Shown piece by piece: positions 21,231 to 33,043 of a DNA stretch of 64,000 nt (position 1 is the first letter of the stretch; every line of letters begins with the position of its first letter). Below the pieces are notes generated by a model, which ran no database searches, was not told the DNA's origin, and saw only the letters and a program-made list of their open reading frames with translations. Source of the DNA: Filosporella fistucella (lineage: Eukaryota; Ascomycota; Leotiomycetes; Helotiales); the NCBI GenBank assembly GCA_030077755.1, contig JAQJZZ010000013.1:372001-436000 (forward strand), written 5' to 3'. The position numbers and the translations under genes are program-made.

Positions 21231-23585
21231 ATGGGGGCATTTGGGTCTTTGAGCATGGGGTCGAAGTTTGGGTACGTCATACAAACATGAGTGGAAGAAT
21301 AGTGCTAATTTGAGGAAGCATTGTTTTGGCCGGTTTAATCGTTTTGACATTTATAGCTGGTATGATAAAAGTATACATGAACAAGAGAAAGTAAGGATTT
21401 TCCAGTACCCTTGGAGGTCGTTTCTCACATATTTAGGCTCAAGAGGAATCTGAAAATCGCAGATGAGGAGTCAAAACACAAGACGACCGACAAAGAGAAA
21501 CTGGTTGGTGGAAAACAGCCAGGTGAGGGCGACTTGTTTGGAGTACGAGCGCTCGAACATGGGTACTTTGGTGGTGTTTCTCAGTCAAGATCCAATTCTC
21601 CATCGCCATCTTATATTTTGTCACCAAGTACGACAGTCGTTGATTGGGGAAAGGATGGCAAGGGATCAGCCGCGAGCAGTTTATTCGAATTCAATGACAA
21701 GAATTCAAGTATGTCGTCGCTTCCGAACTCTACGAAGCACAAGCCTTCGCCCCTGCGCCTTCAGCCATCCGATGCAGAATTGAACGGACGAAAAAGCCAC
21801 AATCCCTCGAGTGTTGGAGGTAAAGGGGGTTCTTACATGCCTCCTCTACCTTCTCCACGATCCAATCGAAGTGTATCGCCTGCTTTAAGTGCCTCGGAAC
21901 CAAAGCCTTCAGGCTGGGTCTCACCTCTCGATGTACACTTCAGTCGACCTTCAACACCCCAGGGTGATGGTGGAGCGAATAGACCCATCTCATATCTTCC
22001 AAGGATTCAGTTTCCAGGAGAGCTTGAAAAGACTGGCCTGCTGGTCCCTACTCCAGCTGGCTCTGATGTGATCAAATCGGAGTCAGCCTCGATCGTGAAT
22101 GCTGAGGGTTCTATACCAAATCCTCCTCCGGCAGCAGAATTACCGAAGAAATCACCTGCGTTCTCCGTCTTTCCTGCCCAAATTCCATCATCAAGAGCTG
22201 CACGACAATCTTCACGATCCATTTTCCCAGCTTCAGATGACAGAATCAGCGTCCGAAGTCCCAAAATGAGTCAATTCGAAATTCCTTCTGTTCCACTTAA
22301 CGACCTTCAACCTCAAGCTCTTACTATCGATCCTAATTGTTTCCCTCAAGATACCAGGACTTGGAACCCTCAATCGCCGATTCGTGATTCTATCTTGAAT
22401 AAACAATGGGGGATGCCATCGCCTACTGCGCGCGATTCTTACAGAGACAGCCAATGGAACCCTAAATCGCCCTCAATCAGGGACTCAATTCTCAATTCTC
22501 AGTGGAGTTCCAATTCCCCCGTCATAAGGGACTCGATAGTAAGCAAGCAAAGAGTCTCTATCATTCGTCCATCTCCCTCTTACGACCCTGATGCACCAAA
22601 AAGAAAAAGTCGAGCTCATTCTATCGCCGCTTCAAGCATGTATAGCACACGAACTTCCATCCTAGAAATGAATCACGCTTCTGCACCCCCTGAGCAGCAC
22701 TCTTATAATAACTCTCACTCTCAGTCCCACTCTCGCAGCCGCTCAACATCTACCACTCGCTCTCTTCCTCGCGCCCGAGACTCCCTCCGCCATTCCCGCA
22801 AACTCTCCAATCCATCACTGAATCGCCGTTCCAGGGACCGAGACGCACTACATTACGATCCTTCCTCCCACCATCGTAACCGCTCCGGCTCCGTGCAAGG
22901 AAGAACAGTAGACTTCGATCACCCCCGTGAAAGCCCCTTCGCAAACTCCAATGCCACGAGTGAGAACGAAGGCTTCCACTCCGCAAACTCAAGTATGGAC
23001 AGCACGATCAGCGGCAAGAGCGTCAACTCAACCAGATCAGAGACGGAGTATAACCTCCCTGGATCTCCACCACCTCCCGTGCCAACTCTAGGTTCAAAAA
23101 TGCACTTCCACATCCGGGAACAGAGTCTCGAATCAGGCGCTATTCTCGGCGGCGTGGGCTTAAAAGCCCCTCACCTAGTCCAAGGTATCGATGGCCGTCT
23201 AAGCGTAGCAGGCACTCGAGGCCGCAGCGCCAGCGAAGCAAGTCAAGGCAGCATCGGCGAATTCTACGATAGTTATTATCGCCAGAGCACCATGGGCCGC
23301 AACAGCGTCCTACAGCAGGTTCAACGCTTCAATAGCGTTGCTCCCGCGGAGGACGGACGCGCGAGGAGGAGCCGTTTCTTGAGTGTGGGTGATGGGAAGG
23401 GGATGGAGAAAGTTATGGTTAGAGCGACTGGGAAGGGGGATAGAGAAGGGAGATGGGAGGGTAGTGGACAGAGGAAACCTGCGCCGTTGAGGATGGGGGG
23501 GATAGGGGTTGAGGAGACGATTGTGGAGGTTAGGACACCTGGTGTTACAGCTTGGGAGAAAGAGAGGTTTCCGGGTATGATTTAG
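21231..23585 (+). CDS. single-pass membrane protein with a long Ser/Pro-rich cytoplasmic-type tail
   Basis: Exons 21231-21271, 21319-21390 and 21437-23585 give 753 residues; the two small 5' exons restore a start codon and one membrane helix (GIVLAGLIVLTFIAGMIKVY). Basic residues follow it, so the long C-terminal part is probably cytoplasmic. That part is low complexity, rich in Ser, Pro, Arg and Asn. It holds a degenerate four-copy motif around residues 350-410 of the type SPxxRDSIxxxQW (for example SPIRDSILNKQW and SPSIRDSILNSQW). Many SP and RxxS sites suggest phosphorylation. No catalytic domain is seen. Proteins of this shape are common in Pezizomycotina and uncharacterised. Confidence 0.7.
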
Positions 23586-24782
23586 AATTTTCTTGGCTCT
23601 GATATGTTTTCTGGGAGAAGGATGGACTTTTAGGTTGGTTAATGAGGGAATGTATATTATCGGAGGCAAGCTTGTTTTTGGATCGTTGTGGGGATTTGTA
23701 TGTGCATGATTAATTTAATGTACCTATCGTATGTCAAGCATTTTTTTTCTACGTATCCGTTTTCTTATTTCCCTTCTGCAAGAACTCTTGATTGTAATCG
23801 CTTCAGAGCCTCATGAATGCTACTACCAGCCCTATATCTATATTAGAATGCACAGCCCGGTCGAAAATATCTCCTGTCGGGCGTCGTTTGTTTAGCCTAA
23901 ATGGCCTGCATTCGTGGGAGGTGCCGAGGTGGCACTGGAGATCGCGACAGCTTCGCTTTTGCGTGCAAGTAGGTAGGTGGGTGAAACACCTTAAACTTGA
24001 AACGCCATTCTTATCCTTGGTCTTACTATGCTTTCTCAGCTCTTATCTTGTTGACTTCTGTAGGATCTTGAATACGAGATTCTTTGCTTGGATTTGAGTT
24101 TTCTTCTACGGACGGTCACCATCTTCCCGACCTTGACTCCACCCATCTTGCAGACTGTACTGGCATGCGAGGCTCCAAATGATGAGATTTCCAATCGAAA
24201 AGTGGTCGAGGATTTCTGAGATTCAATGTTGTGTCAAATCTACGAGAAAATTGAAATCCTTTGATGCCAACCAAACTGCAAGCGCAAAATGCGGCGCTGT
24301 ACACAGTACGGCTTCGTAGGTTGAGGGTCTACTCAGTTTTGGGTATTCTAGGCTAAAAATTATGAAGTCATTTGAACAATATCAACCCTTGATTTCCCGT
24401 CTCTATTCATAGCAAAGCTGTAGGTTTCACACCCTCATTATAGTGATGCACCTAACTTCGCCTCTCCGATTTATCGATATCGCCCCCAGTTTAGGGACAA
24501 GGCTGAGGCAAGGTATTTCCAGCTGCTGGGCATGACTAAAGAGGTATGATATGTCGTATATATGTCGTGAATTGGGGCCATGAACTCACGAGGAATTCGT
24601 GAGCACTTTTCGTCCTTCCCGATGAGAGCGCTTTCTTTCCCATCATTCCTATCTCATTTTTCATTCTTATTTTCGGCAACTTCTTCTACACTTTGGAGAT
24701 CTGAATAATCCTCAGTCATTTTTGGTTGCTTCCAACGTTTTTGCATCGTTCAACATCTGCCTCTTCAAAGTACGTTTTCGGA
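23586..24782. other. intergenic, upstream of the CFEM-like gene
   Basis: No gene recognised. At 24624 an ATG opens a 28-codon frame, MRALSFPSFLSHFSFLFS..., that looks like a signal peptide but ends at TAA with no splice donor before it, so it could not be joined to the next gene. Confidence 0.4.
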
Positions 24783-26095
24783 ATGTCTTTCGCTGGTCCT
24801 TCATCGACACCTCCACCCACAGCTTCAGATACCATAACAAACTCACCACCGCGGACAACTGAATTCCCTCTCAGTAAAGTCGATTCTTACGTAAATGGAG
24901 GGCTTTGCGTACAAGACTGCGCAAATGCCGCATCAATCTCTTGGTCGGTCAAATTGTCCTGCAGTGACAAACCAGCGACTTGTCTCTGTGTGGAATTTAA
25001 TTCAATTGCAGGAGACGCCCGCACATGTGCATATTTGAATTGTAAAGGTAGCTCTTCTTGGAGGTCCAGCGTTAGCGCCAAAAATGCCATATCACAATAT
25101 TGCTCTAGGAACGGAATGAGGATATATTCGGGGCCAATCTCAACAACGACTCTCCCCGGAGAGCGCACTCAAGGTACAATACCCAGTACCAACTCCTTTG
25201 TAGAGATAGTATCGACAAAAATATCTCCGACCCAGTCCCCTTCAAAATTATCGACAAAAATTTCCGGACAATCTGGTGATGCTACACAGCCGCCGATCCC
25301 CAATAGCACTGCTATCCCCAAGAAGATCTCACCCACAATGAAGGGATGGTATGCAGGCTCAGCAGTGTCGGGAGTTGTCCTTCTGGTCGGCGTTGCACTT
25401 TTGTGCTATTGGCTTCGCAGAAGGAAAGGGTTGGAAAGGATGCCGGCAGAGAACAAACTTGAAGATAATTACGGCACTACTGTCGTGGTTAGGAAATTTT
25501 CGGACGATGAAAATGGGTTTCGAGTTCTCTATCGGACACAAATGCTTGTCGACACGCAGTGCAAAGGAAACCTTGTGTCACGAAGCATAATCAACAGGCT
25601 TAAAGCTACACCAAAGCTTCTTGAAGAAGAGGTGCAGTTCGAAGGCTTATCCGGCACGGGCATCGTGACAGTACGAGAGAAGGTTGAGATTCAGGTTTGC
25701 CTTACTCGCCTTCGATCTCATACAAAAAAATGGATGGATATCGAGTTCTTTGTCCTCGATGCGCTGGTAGACGATGCGTCTGTTGGCATTATCGTCGGTG
25801 ACCCAGATTGTTGCAAACATAAACTCGTAACTCGGAACAGACTTCTGGTTACTCATTTTAGGAAGAAGAAGAAAGGGGAAGGTATGTATTGCAACTTGTA
25901 TCTTTATGACGACTTGCTGATTATTTTCATGTAGAGGCACAAAGACGGCAAGATGAGAGGAGAGCAGAGCAGGCACGGGTAACGGAGCAAGGGGCACGGA
26001 TACGTGAAAGAGAGCAGGAGGAAATGAGAAGGAAGGCAAGAGCGAGCGAAGAAAGACAGAGAAGGGAAAGGGAAATGAGGAATCAACACACGTGA
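24783..26095 (+). CDS. CFEM-like / transmembrane / retropepsin-like fusion protein
   Basis: Exons 24783-25881 and 25935-26095 give 419 residues. The N-terminal part has eight Cys in a CFEM-like spacing: CVQDC, then SC-SDKPAT-CLC with the Asp before CxC, then TCAYLNC and a final YC. A Ser/Thr-rich stalk is followed by one membrane helix (about 205-230, VSGVVLLVGVALLCYWLRRR). After it, VLYRTQMLVDTQCKGNLVS, FEGLSGTG and VGIIVGDPDC follow the order of a retropepsin-like fold, with DTQ where active enzymes have DTG or DSG. The last exon adds a highly charged, Glu/Arg/Gln-rich coiled coil. CFEM domains are extracellular and bind haem or act at the fungal surface, so the protease-like part would face the cytoplasm. 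No signal peptide precedes the Cys-rich part in this model, so the 5' end may be incomplete. Confidence 0.65.
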
Positions 26096-26244
26096 TATCA
26101 CTGATGGATCGACGCTTCTATATGATTTCAAGATGCCACCCATCGATTTGCTCATTCGTAAGGAGTCGCAATACTATCAAGCAACGAGTTCTCGTCAACT
26201 CCGTCGCGAGACCGAAGAAATTCTCTTACAGAATCGCCAATCTT

Positions 26245-27503
26245 CTACGTCGAATTCGAGAGCACAATAACGTTTGATGTACTTCCCACAAACACGACCT
26301 GAACCGCCGAGAACCTATTCTCAAATAATAAATCAGCAACTCTAAATTTGAGTCTATAAAGATATGGAGATACATACGCGGCGGTAGAAGCAAACACATC
26401 TGCCTTACTCGCACTAGTGAATCGCACCAGCGCCAACGAGAACATTAATGTAAACATCGCTACTAGCCCAAGTCTGGCAAGAATATTCATTACAAAATGC
26501 AATACTAGAATCGAAACCACAAGCAGCATCGATGCTATAATACACCCAAGACAGTCGGCAAGACGTAGGAAATGTTCATCTTTGTACCTGCTGCGGCGTA
26601 AGTAGGTGTTGCCTTCGCAGATTGTGCTGATAGATCGAGAGAGTATTCTATCTAACTTATATACAAGATTTTCTTAATGCATAGAACATTCAAGTCAAGA
26701 GTCAATTGTGTGTCAAAAATGAAAAGGGAAAAAAGGTCACTGACTCAAAGATCATCACATCCGCCCCTTTCCTCCGCTGTCCTACCAATCGATGCCACCA
26801 CCCTGACACCTTTTCCAACACAAACACGCCCAACGGATCATTCGATTTCGTATGCTCAAGAGAAAGCAGCTCAGAAAGAGATGAGTCCTCCCATACATGT
26901 TGGTCGGCGCCTGAGAGTGGGAAATCACCCATCCGGTCGTCGCCTAGCCACCGCCGCAGTTTCTTGAGAGAGGCGGAACTAGGTGAAGGTGTGGCTAGGA
27001 GTTGGCGGTGGAGAACAAGAGCTTTGTCTGAGAGAGTATTAGACGAGTAAGATGGAAAGCTATGAAGAGAAGTGCAAATATGGAGAGGGGAAGGAACCAT
27101 ATTCATTGAGTTTGGACCTGGCTAAAAGCATGGTCTTCCAGGCTTCCCTGTTTTGTTCTTTGTGGGCTAGAAACCACCAGTCATTTATCGGGTTTGCGGC
27201 CTTGATAGAGGCACTATTATTTGGAGGAGAGTTTGTGATCGACCCTCCCCCTCCTACATTTGTTGCTGTAAGACTACCTGTTGGAGAAGATGTCTGATTT
27301 CCTACAATCGTGTCGCTGGAACTTCTATCTCCTGTAATATTTGGACGGAGATCAGTCATATATCTCTTCATATCGTTCTCCAGATGGACAAGTTCGGCTT
27401 GTAGGTATAGTATATTTAATGAGTGGAGAAATTTAAAGCGATGATAAATTGCCATCGAATCATGCTCGGCAGTGAAGTTGGCGAGCTTTTCGTAACCTGC
27501 CAT
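26245..27503 (-). CDS. DUF6594 family membrane protein
   Basis: Minus-strand exons 27503-27098, 27027-26759, 26655-26378 and 26314-26245 give 340 residues. The N terminus (GYEKLANFTAEHDSMAIYHR then FLHSLNILYLQAELVHLE) is the diagnostic start of the fungal DUF6594 family. The C terminus has the expected two or three membrane segments (IASMLLVVSILVLHFVMNIL, LGLVAMFTLMFSLALV) and ends with the family block FSAVQVVFVGST. Function is unknown for the family. An upstream in-frame ATG at 27551 would add 16 residues. The intron between exons 2 and 3 (26656-26758) is the least certain: it ends in AAG rather than a pyrimidine-CAG. The gene is convergent with the CFEM-like gene, whose stop is only 149 bases away. 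Confidence 0.75.
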
Positions 27504-28041
27504 TTTGGAGACAATTTCTGCTTGGATAATCAATGAGACAAAGATACACAAGTTATGAACTATGTTTCATAATTTCGAAAAGTGGATTTTTCGGATTGTT
27601 TTCAAGTCGAGATGGTCTGTCCGGTTTGCCAGCCTTGCAGGTCGATGTGTTGTCTTTACATGCATGAATGAGGATATGCAAAGCCTGATGAGTCTGCCTC
27701 GTTTCTTCTTGCAGAGAAAGTCCAGGAGAGATGCAAGGGAGATAGATAGCTAGCTGCAGTCTAATAGTTTTGCGATCAGAATCTTCTTGACTGCGACTTC
27801 AAGCTTCACTGCCAATAAATCAGGAAAGCAAAGTCGATTACCGATGTTCATTAGCTGTAAACAATCGCAGTCGCACATATTCATTCGCAGCATATTAGAG
27901 ATAATAGGAGTGAGCTCTGACTTGAAAAGAAGTAATATTTACCAATTGTAGGGGTCAAAGTTCAGAAGCTACACCACCCGTACTTGATTCTCTTGCTGCC
28001 TCTACCTTACGTTCCCTACGAGCACTTGAGAACCCTCCCTC
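27504..28041. other. intergenic between two minus-strand genes
   Basis: Promoter side of the DUF6594 gene and 3' flank of the next minus-strand gene. No other feature seen. Confidence 0.35.
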
Positions 28042-28847
28042 TTATTCTCCCTTTTTCGACTCGGCAACCTGATCTGTTATCGAATTAGGGGCTGAATCTG
28101 TTGTAGGGTCGTTCTCTGAAATTGGGTCTTTCACAGGAATTGACGTAGGTGCAGCCTCGCCCGACACATCCTTTTCTGTCGCAACGGAGCTAGAAGTCTC
28201 GAGTTCAATTACAGTCTCAGCAGGAGCAGTAGTAGAAATTTCCTCATCCTGCACCTTCAAATCGAATACAACATTCTCGCTCTCCAGCGTGGTTGGTACT
28301 TCATCGACAGAAAACCTATCCGACCCCTCAGAGAATCCGCCAACAGCAACCTGCGCCATGGTCTCTATGAACTCTCTATTGAGATACACCATATAGCATT
28401 ATACTTAATACAGCAGCCAGAATTGGGTAACGAAAAGTAGCAGACAAGGCACTGATATTTCTGATTACCATGATACTAAGTTTGAACAAGATTTCGATGA
28501 GAATGAGGAGGAAGACGACTAGTGTGTAGAGTAAGTCTTGAATGATTCGTAAGCTGGTTTTGATATATTGGATTGTTCTTTTGCTTATGGCTATAGTGTG
28601 GGTTAAAATAGCTGTGAGCTCTGAATTGGATTTGCTAGAGCTGAGCGAGGAGGGAGATTCTGTGAAGTGTCAGTGAAGCAAAAGCAAAAGTGGTTGGAAT
28701 GGATTGGTGAGTACCTTGAATGATAGGAGTTTCGCTCTCTTCTATGATTGGAGAAAGCTGTTTCTTCCCTTCTGAGGCTTCTTCGATGGTGTTTTGTGCA
28801 CCGCTCTGCAGAGCATAAAATTTACTGAGAATAGTTCGAGTTTTCAA
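28042..28847 (-). CDS. predicted membrane protein with acidic Ser/Thr/Glu-rich tail, unknown function
   Basis: Proposed exons 28847-28715, 28659-28412 and 28350-28042 give 229 residues. The N-terminal part (MKTRTILSKFYALQSG, then a polar stretch) leads to one long or two short hydrophobic segments (LLYTLVVFLLILIEILFKLS and a further one ending RYPILAA). The C-terminal 103 residues are acidic and low complexity (Glu, Ser, Thr, Val). The first intron is secure (GTACTC...TTCACAG). The second (61 bases, GTATTA...GCGCAG) is chosen because it joins the two frames in phase; otherwise two short overlapping frames remain. No family is recognised. Confidence 0.45.
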
Positions 28848-30227
28848 CGTCTAAACTCCTGGTGAAATGTGGTAGAAGAATGAAACCCTGTAAAAAAAGA
28901 AATAAGGAGCTAGAGAGAATAAAGACTCCTTCCTGCTTGAAAGTTAGAGATAAAGAACATTATTGCAAATATCAGCCAACTCGAATAGGGGATAATACGA
29001 ACAAAGAATTCTCCTAAGAAGGCTCGCCTTACTATACGCGACCTCCTTTCCCTATAAATTAATTTGCTGTGGATTTTCACAATAGTCTTAGAGTCTATAA
29101 TATAGGGCTTTTTAATAATCATATATAAAAATGTGAATAAAATTATAGTTTTCCCTTTGAAGCTCGTTTAACTTTAGTAATAAAATATGGTTATCCTTAA
29201 AGCACTTTATTATATTCCTTAACCTCTCCTAGCCTCTTTATTTTATTTTACCTAAGTTATTCAAATTCAAAATTTCACAAATATATTAAAATTCAGAAGG
29301 CTTTCAAGTTAATATATTTGATAAAGCGAATAATATCAATATCTCCTCTTTATGAGGGGACAATGTAATTCCTCAATTCACTTAGATCTCGTAACTTCCG
29401 CTCCTTCCTTTTATTCCTATTCAGGAAATGATAAATACTCGTACTCTTTTAATAAATCTTAGACTGGATATATGATAATTACTAATACGGAGGACATACT
29501 CCTTAGGTGCGGTTCGTCCGGGTATATCTGGTGTGGGCAAGTATACATATAGTAGTATGCCTCACCTCGCTTTCCAAAGACACGTTCTATATTTGCTTTG
29601 AAACTGTTGAATTGTTTATTTCTACCTTCAATTGTTTCAATTGCGACGATTTCGGAGACTGTCGAATTATCAACAGTATCCCAGGTAAAGGCAACCTGTG
29701 AACACACGCATGTCATCTCGAGTAGCCCCTACTACCACCGTCAATTTCTGTGGCTGCGACAGTTTATGCAATTGTTGAAATGTCGACGGTGGATTAGGTA
29801 TACTGTGCGCAGGAGCCAGACTGCATATTGTCCTAAGTAAGCTTCTACTATCGCCGTCAACTACTATAATTGCGATAGTCCGAGCAACTGTTGAATGAAA
29901 GACATTGGCTATTGTTAAGCAAGAGGGGTACTTAGGATAAAGTGTTTACTAAAGTATAGAGTAGTTGAACAATATAGGAAATTGAATATTCTAGCTAATA
30001 AAAGTACGTACTTATTTTATGATATTCTTTAAGGACGGGTTAGACAAGAAACATATCAAGAATTGCCTACAAAACCTCTGTTGCACTTAATCGCAAAACA
30101 AAATTAAATTGTCCTACTATTATACTAGGAGCCCTAATCCCGTATACCGCTAAGAAGAAAGTCGTACAATTTTACTACTCAAAAACCCCTTCTTTCGAGA
30201 AACAACTCATTTCCCCCGAGAACCATA
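28848..30227. other. AT-rich island, probably decayed repeats
   Basis: This 1.4 kb is visibly richer in A and T than its flanks, most so at 28870-29480, with many TA steps and stop codons in all frames. A minus-strand frame (29459-29716) contains NIERVFGKRGEAYYYMY, which loosely recalls the IERxFGxLK block of PIF/Harbinger-type transposases; that likeness is too short to be a call. The look is that of an old transposon mutated by C-to-T changes, as in repeat-induced point mutation. Confidence 0.45.
29729..29897. repeat. two related copies of a ~54-base repeat
   Basis: The segments 29729-29782 and 29844-29897 align over their whole length (CTACTA(C/T)C(A/G)CCGTCAA... then TGCGA(C/T)AGT and (A/G)CAA(T/C)TGTTGAA). 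Most differences are C/T or G/A. A weaker third copy may lie at about 29617-29665. They sit inside the AT-rich island. Confidence 0.5.
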
Positions 30228-30355
30228 AAGCCGCTCTCTAGAATGAAAGCCTTCGAAAAGAACGCTTCAACAAAAACAGTAGGAGTAACAGTAAGCACAA
30301 CCGGCGGCGCCTTAGACGTAGCATTAGCTACCACCACGCCAGGAGTAGCACCCCA

Positions 30356-30775
30356 TCACTGACACACTTGAGCCCACTGCGCCACACCACCGGTACAAGC
30401 AGAAGTATAAGTAACACTTTTCAGTTTCCCATCTGCAGGCGGCGTGACAGGTTTCGCTGTGACGATAATTTGAGGTCTTGTTTTGGTAAGTATAACTGTG
30501 CTGGTAGAATAGGTGGGTGTTGGGGGTGCGATAATGGTTTTGAGGGTTAGGCGGGATTGGCAGTCTGCCCAGTGGGTGGCTACGCAAGCGGGACCGAAGA
30601 CTATGCCTGTGATAGCACGAGCGCAGTTATTGGCATTGCATCTGAAGGGTCCGGTTGCGGTGGGTGGGAGGTAGATGGATGTAGTGGCTGGTTTGACGGT
30701 TAAGGTGGGCGATTTGGAGGATGGAGTTGTGAGCGCCATGACAAAGGGAAGGGGGGCGAGAAATGAGAAGCGCAT
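30356..30775 (-). CDS. small secreted protein
   Basis: One exon of 139 residues. It starts with a signal peptide (MRFSFLAPLPFVMALT). The mature part has six Cys, with the segment FRCNANNCARAITG followed by ACVATHWADCQS, then a Thr/Pro-rich spacer and a final pair (SACTGG, QVC). The DNCxRAxxx-type element with later C-x-x-C pairs is frequent in small secreted proteins of ascomycetes, for which no function is known. Effector candidates have this size and Cys content, but nothing specific shows it here. A 3' exon beyond the TGA at 30356 was looked for and not found. Confidence 0.6.
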   Translation of the reverse strand: MRFSFLAPLPFVMALTTPSSKSPTLTVKPATTSIYLPPTATGPFRCNANNCARAITGIVFGPACVATHWADCQSRLTLKTIIAPPTPTYSTSTVILTKTRPQIIVTAKPVTPPADGKLKSVTYTSACTGGVAQWAQVCQ

Positions 30776-31469
30776 TTTGCGATTGTTCGGGGCCTTGGGA
30801 CTGGAGACTCTCGTTGGTATAGACCTAGATCGAAATGAAGTGTGGCAGAGTCTAGATCTTGGGAAAGACTAGGACTGAGCTAATTTGAGGGATTATATAT
30901 GAAGTCCCTTTGCAAAGGATGATTTGAAGATTGGGTATGGCTTTGTGAATGCCCTTACAAACGGGAGGAGGAGAGACATGGCTTGCCATATCATCGGCGA
31001 TGCTCATCCAGGAAGACCCAGCTGATTATTTTTGCTTTCGTTTGCTCACTTCACAATTCAAGTTCAATGTCTGGATAGAGCTAAGCGCTGGGACAGTGGA
31101 GATGCAGTGAGGGACCAAGCTCCTTGACGGACTCTCTGTTGGAACTATAAAGGACGCATGGTAGGGATTGAAAGAAATCGCCGATGGCAACTCCGAACAC
31201 AGAAGCATCGAGGTTTACATACATAATAAACAAGAAGAACTTGAATAATAAAGAGAAGCGTGATATATGATTGAAAGTAATGCTCGAAACAACAGATCAT
31301 GTGACCGTTATATGAGAGACTTCTCATAGTTACAAGCCACAGCACGAGAGAAGCTACTGTAGAGGTGAGAAATTACTTTAAAAAAGTTTCCTACTGCTAA
31401 ATTACACTAATATTGCATTTGTTGGCAGTACCATCACAGGTATTCGATCCCCAATTTGGCCATTAGCCA
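30776..31469. other. intergenic
   Basis: Promoter side of the small secreted protein and 3' flank of the next minus-strand gene. No coding or repeat feature supported. Confidence 0.4.
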
Positions 31470-32688
31470 TCAAACGTACCAGTAAACATCAATCTTGACC
31501 TCGTCGACTTTGTTTGTCCAACCAGGAAATCTTGCTTTGCCCCAAACCGTGATAACATCCCCTACCTTTAGATTTCGGACGAATTCTCCAGATGCTGTTT
31601 CTCTGCCTCGTCCTTTTTCGCCTATCTCTTTGCCCTCAAGTGAATCCGGATCAACATTGTCATAACATGACCAGGTGATTGTATGGGTTTTAGCCGTTCC
31701 GATGGCGGTGACATTCCTTTGAATTAATACTCCTTCTTCAGGCAAAAGTGGGTGGTAAAATTCTGTCCCATCGGAAGGATTAGATTTTGGTTGTGTGGCA
31801 GGCAGAAGGGTTCGAGTTGTGCATGTAAGAGGTGTTTCTTGGATTCCTGTAAGCTTCTCATCTTGGGTAATGCCGCTATTCACTTCATCCTGTTTTGGCA
31901 GAGTGACAAGTTTAGAAAGTTGATCGAGGGAAGGATGCTCAATGTTCGCCACTGGATTAAATGTAAGTGTATGTTCACCATGTGGCGACAATTTCCAAGC
32001 AACTTACTGTCTGACAACGCAGCTACTGTCTCCTTGCCAACCTCAAACCAGGTAAATGAACCTTTATATGATCCTCTGTGACCGGGATCACCTCCCCAGC
32101 CTTGATCGCGACTCTTCACTGTAAACACTATCTTTCGACATGGGAATTCTACCTTTGCTTCGGACTGCTCGATCCAAGTCTTCTTCAAATTCTCGGTTGA
32201 TGTCTGAGGAAGATTATCCGGTACAGGCCAGGCTTGAGGCTTAAGAGTAAGGTATTGCGACGCATTTGGAGGATCCATAGGACAGGTTGTGGGGTCGGTA
32301 GCGTTTGGCATATAGCCTAGGGGAAACGATCTGAGCTGTGTAATGGTTAGCAAAAATCGGATAGATTAAGGTTCTAAAATACCAGAAATTGATTCTCCTC
32401 GTTATTCATGGCATTTGAGATTAAGAGCGTTCCACCGGTTCGAGTACACGAGGTATGCGGCCAATACTCAGCATAATCAATTATAACATCAACCAACTCC
32501 ATAGGAATCTCCTTCTCCTTGCGGAGCATCTGCTTGATGGAAATCACATCTCCAACTGAAGGCGAATATCGATCGGAGGAATAAAGAGGGACACGGGAGC
32601 CTTGTGGTTCTTCGTCGCGAGGATCAGGTGCTGATCCAAAGATTGCGCTCGACATTGTGTTGTATAGGTAACCTGCGAGTCCTGCCAT
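31470..32688 (-). CDS. conserved fungal protein of unknown function
   Basis: Minus-strand exons 32688-32383, 32335-32008 and 31951-31470 give 371 residues; introns of 47 and 56 bases rejoin in phase. A helical block, IPMELVDVIIDYAEYWPHTS, is followed by FLLRSFPLGYMPN, a pairing seen in a widespread but uncharacterised fungal family; the first block resembles the LPxELxxxIIDxAEYW start of F-box-like proteins. The middle has two beta-rich segments (CRKIVFTVKSRDQGWGGD, GSYKGSFTWFEVG), and the C terminus repeats such a segment (TITWSCYDNVDPDS, VGDVITVWGKARFPGWTNKV). There is no signal peptide or membrane helix, so it is probably cytoplasmic. No biochemical role can be given. Confidence 0.7.
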
Positions 32689-33043
32689 TATCTTCAGCTG
32701 TGGTTCGTGAAATATCAGTTGTTATTACTCGCGGATTGTAGTTTATTAACTCGGAGATATTGGAAGGCCGCGCGCAGTGTTGTGCTAGTTTCCCTGAATA
32801 TTGTATGAAACTCGCCTGAATTATGACGCAGCTCCACGTAACGCAAGGCTGCCGAAATGCAAGGCTGAAGATGGAAATTAATCCCTGCAAGTCACGTTCA
32901 ATCACGTAATTACTGCTTAACTGCACTTCCCCGTCAAGATTAAGAATCGCTGACAAAAGGATGTCTTTGTTGATATCCTGGCCGGCAACAGTGGAAAATA
33001 CTGATCTCGAGATCAGTTTTTGCTTCCAGTTGTTCTCTCAATC
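32689..33043. other. divergent promoter region
   Basis: Only about 355 bases separate the minus-strand gene from the serine O-acetyltransferase gene, so the two may share a promoter. TTTCCCTG and CACGTAA-like words occur, but no binding site is claimed. Confidence 0.4.

Noticed and set aside
24621..24710. Signal-peptide exon for the CFEM-like gene
   Set aside because: The frame ends at TAA and there is no GT donor before it, so it cannot be spliced on.
29459..29716. PIF/Harbinger transposase fragment
   Set aside because: Only about ten residues (IERVFGK) resemble the family; no DDE motifs or terminal repeats.
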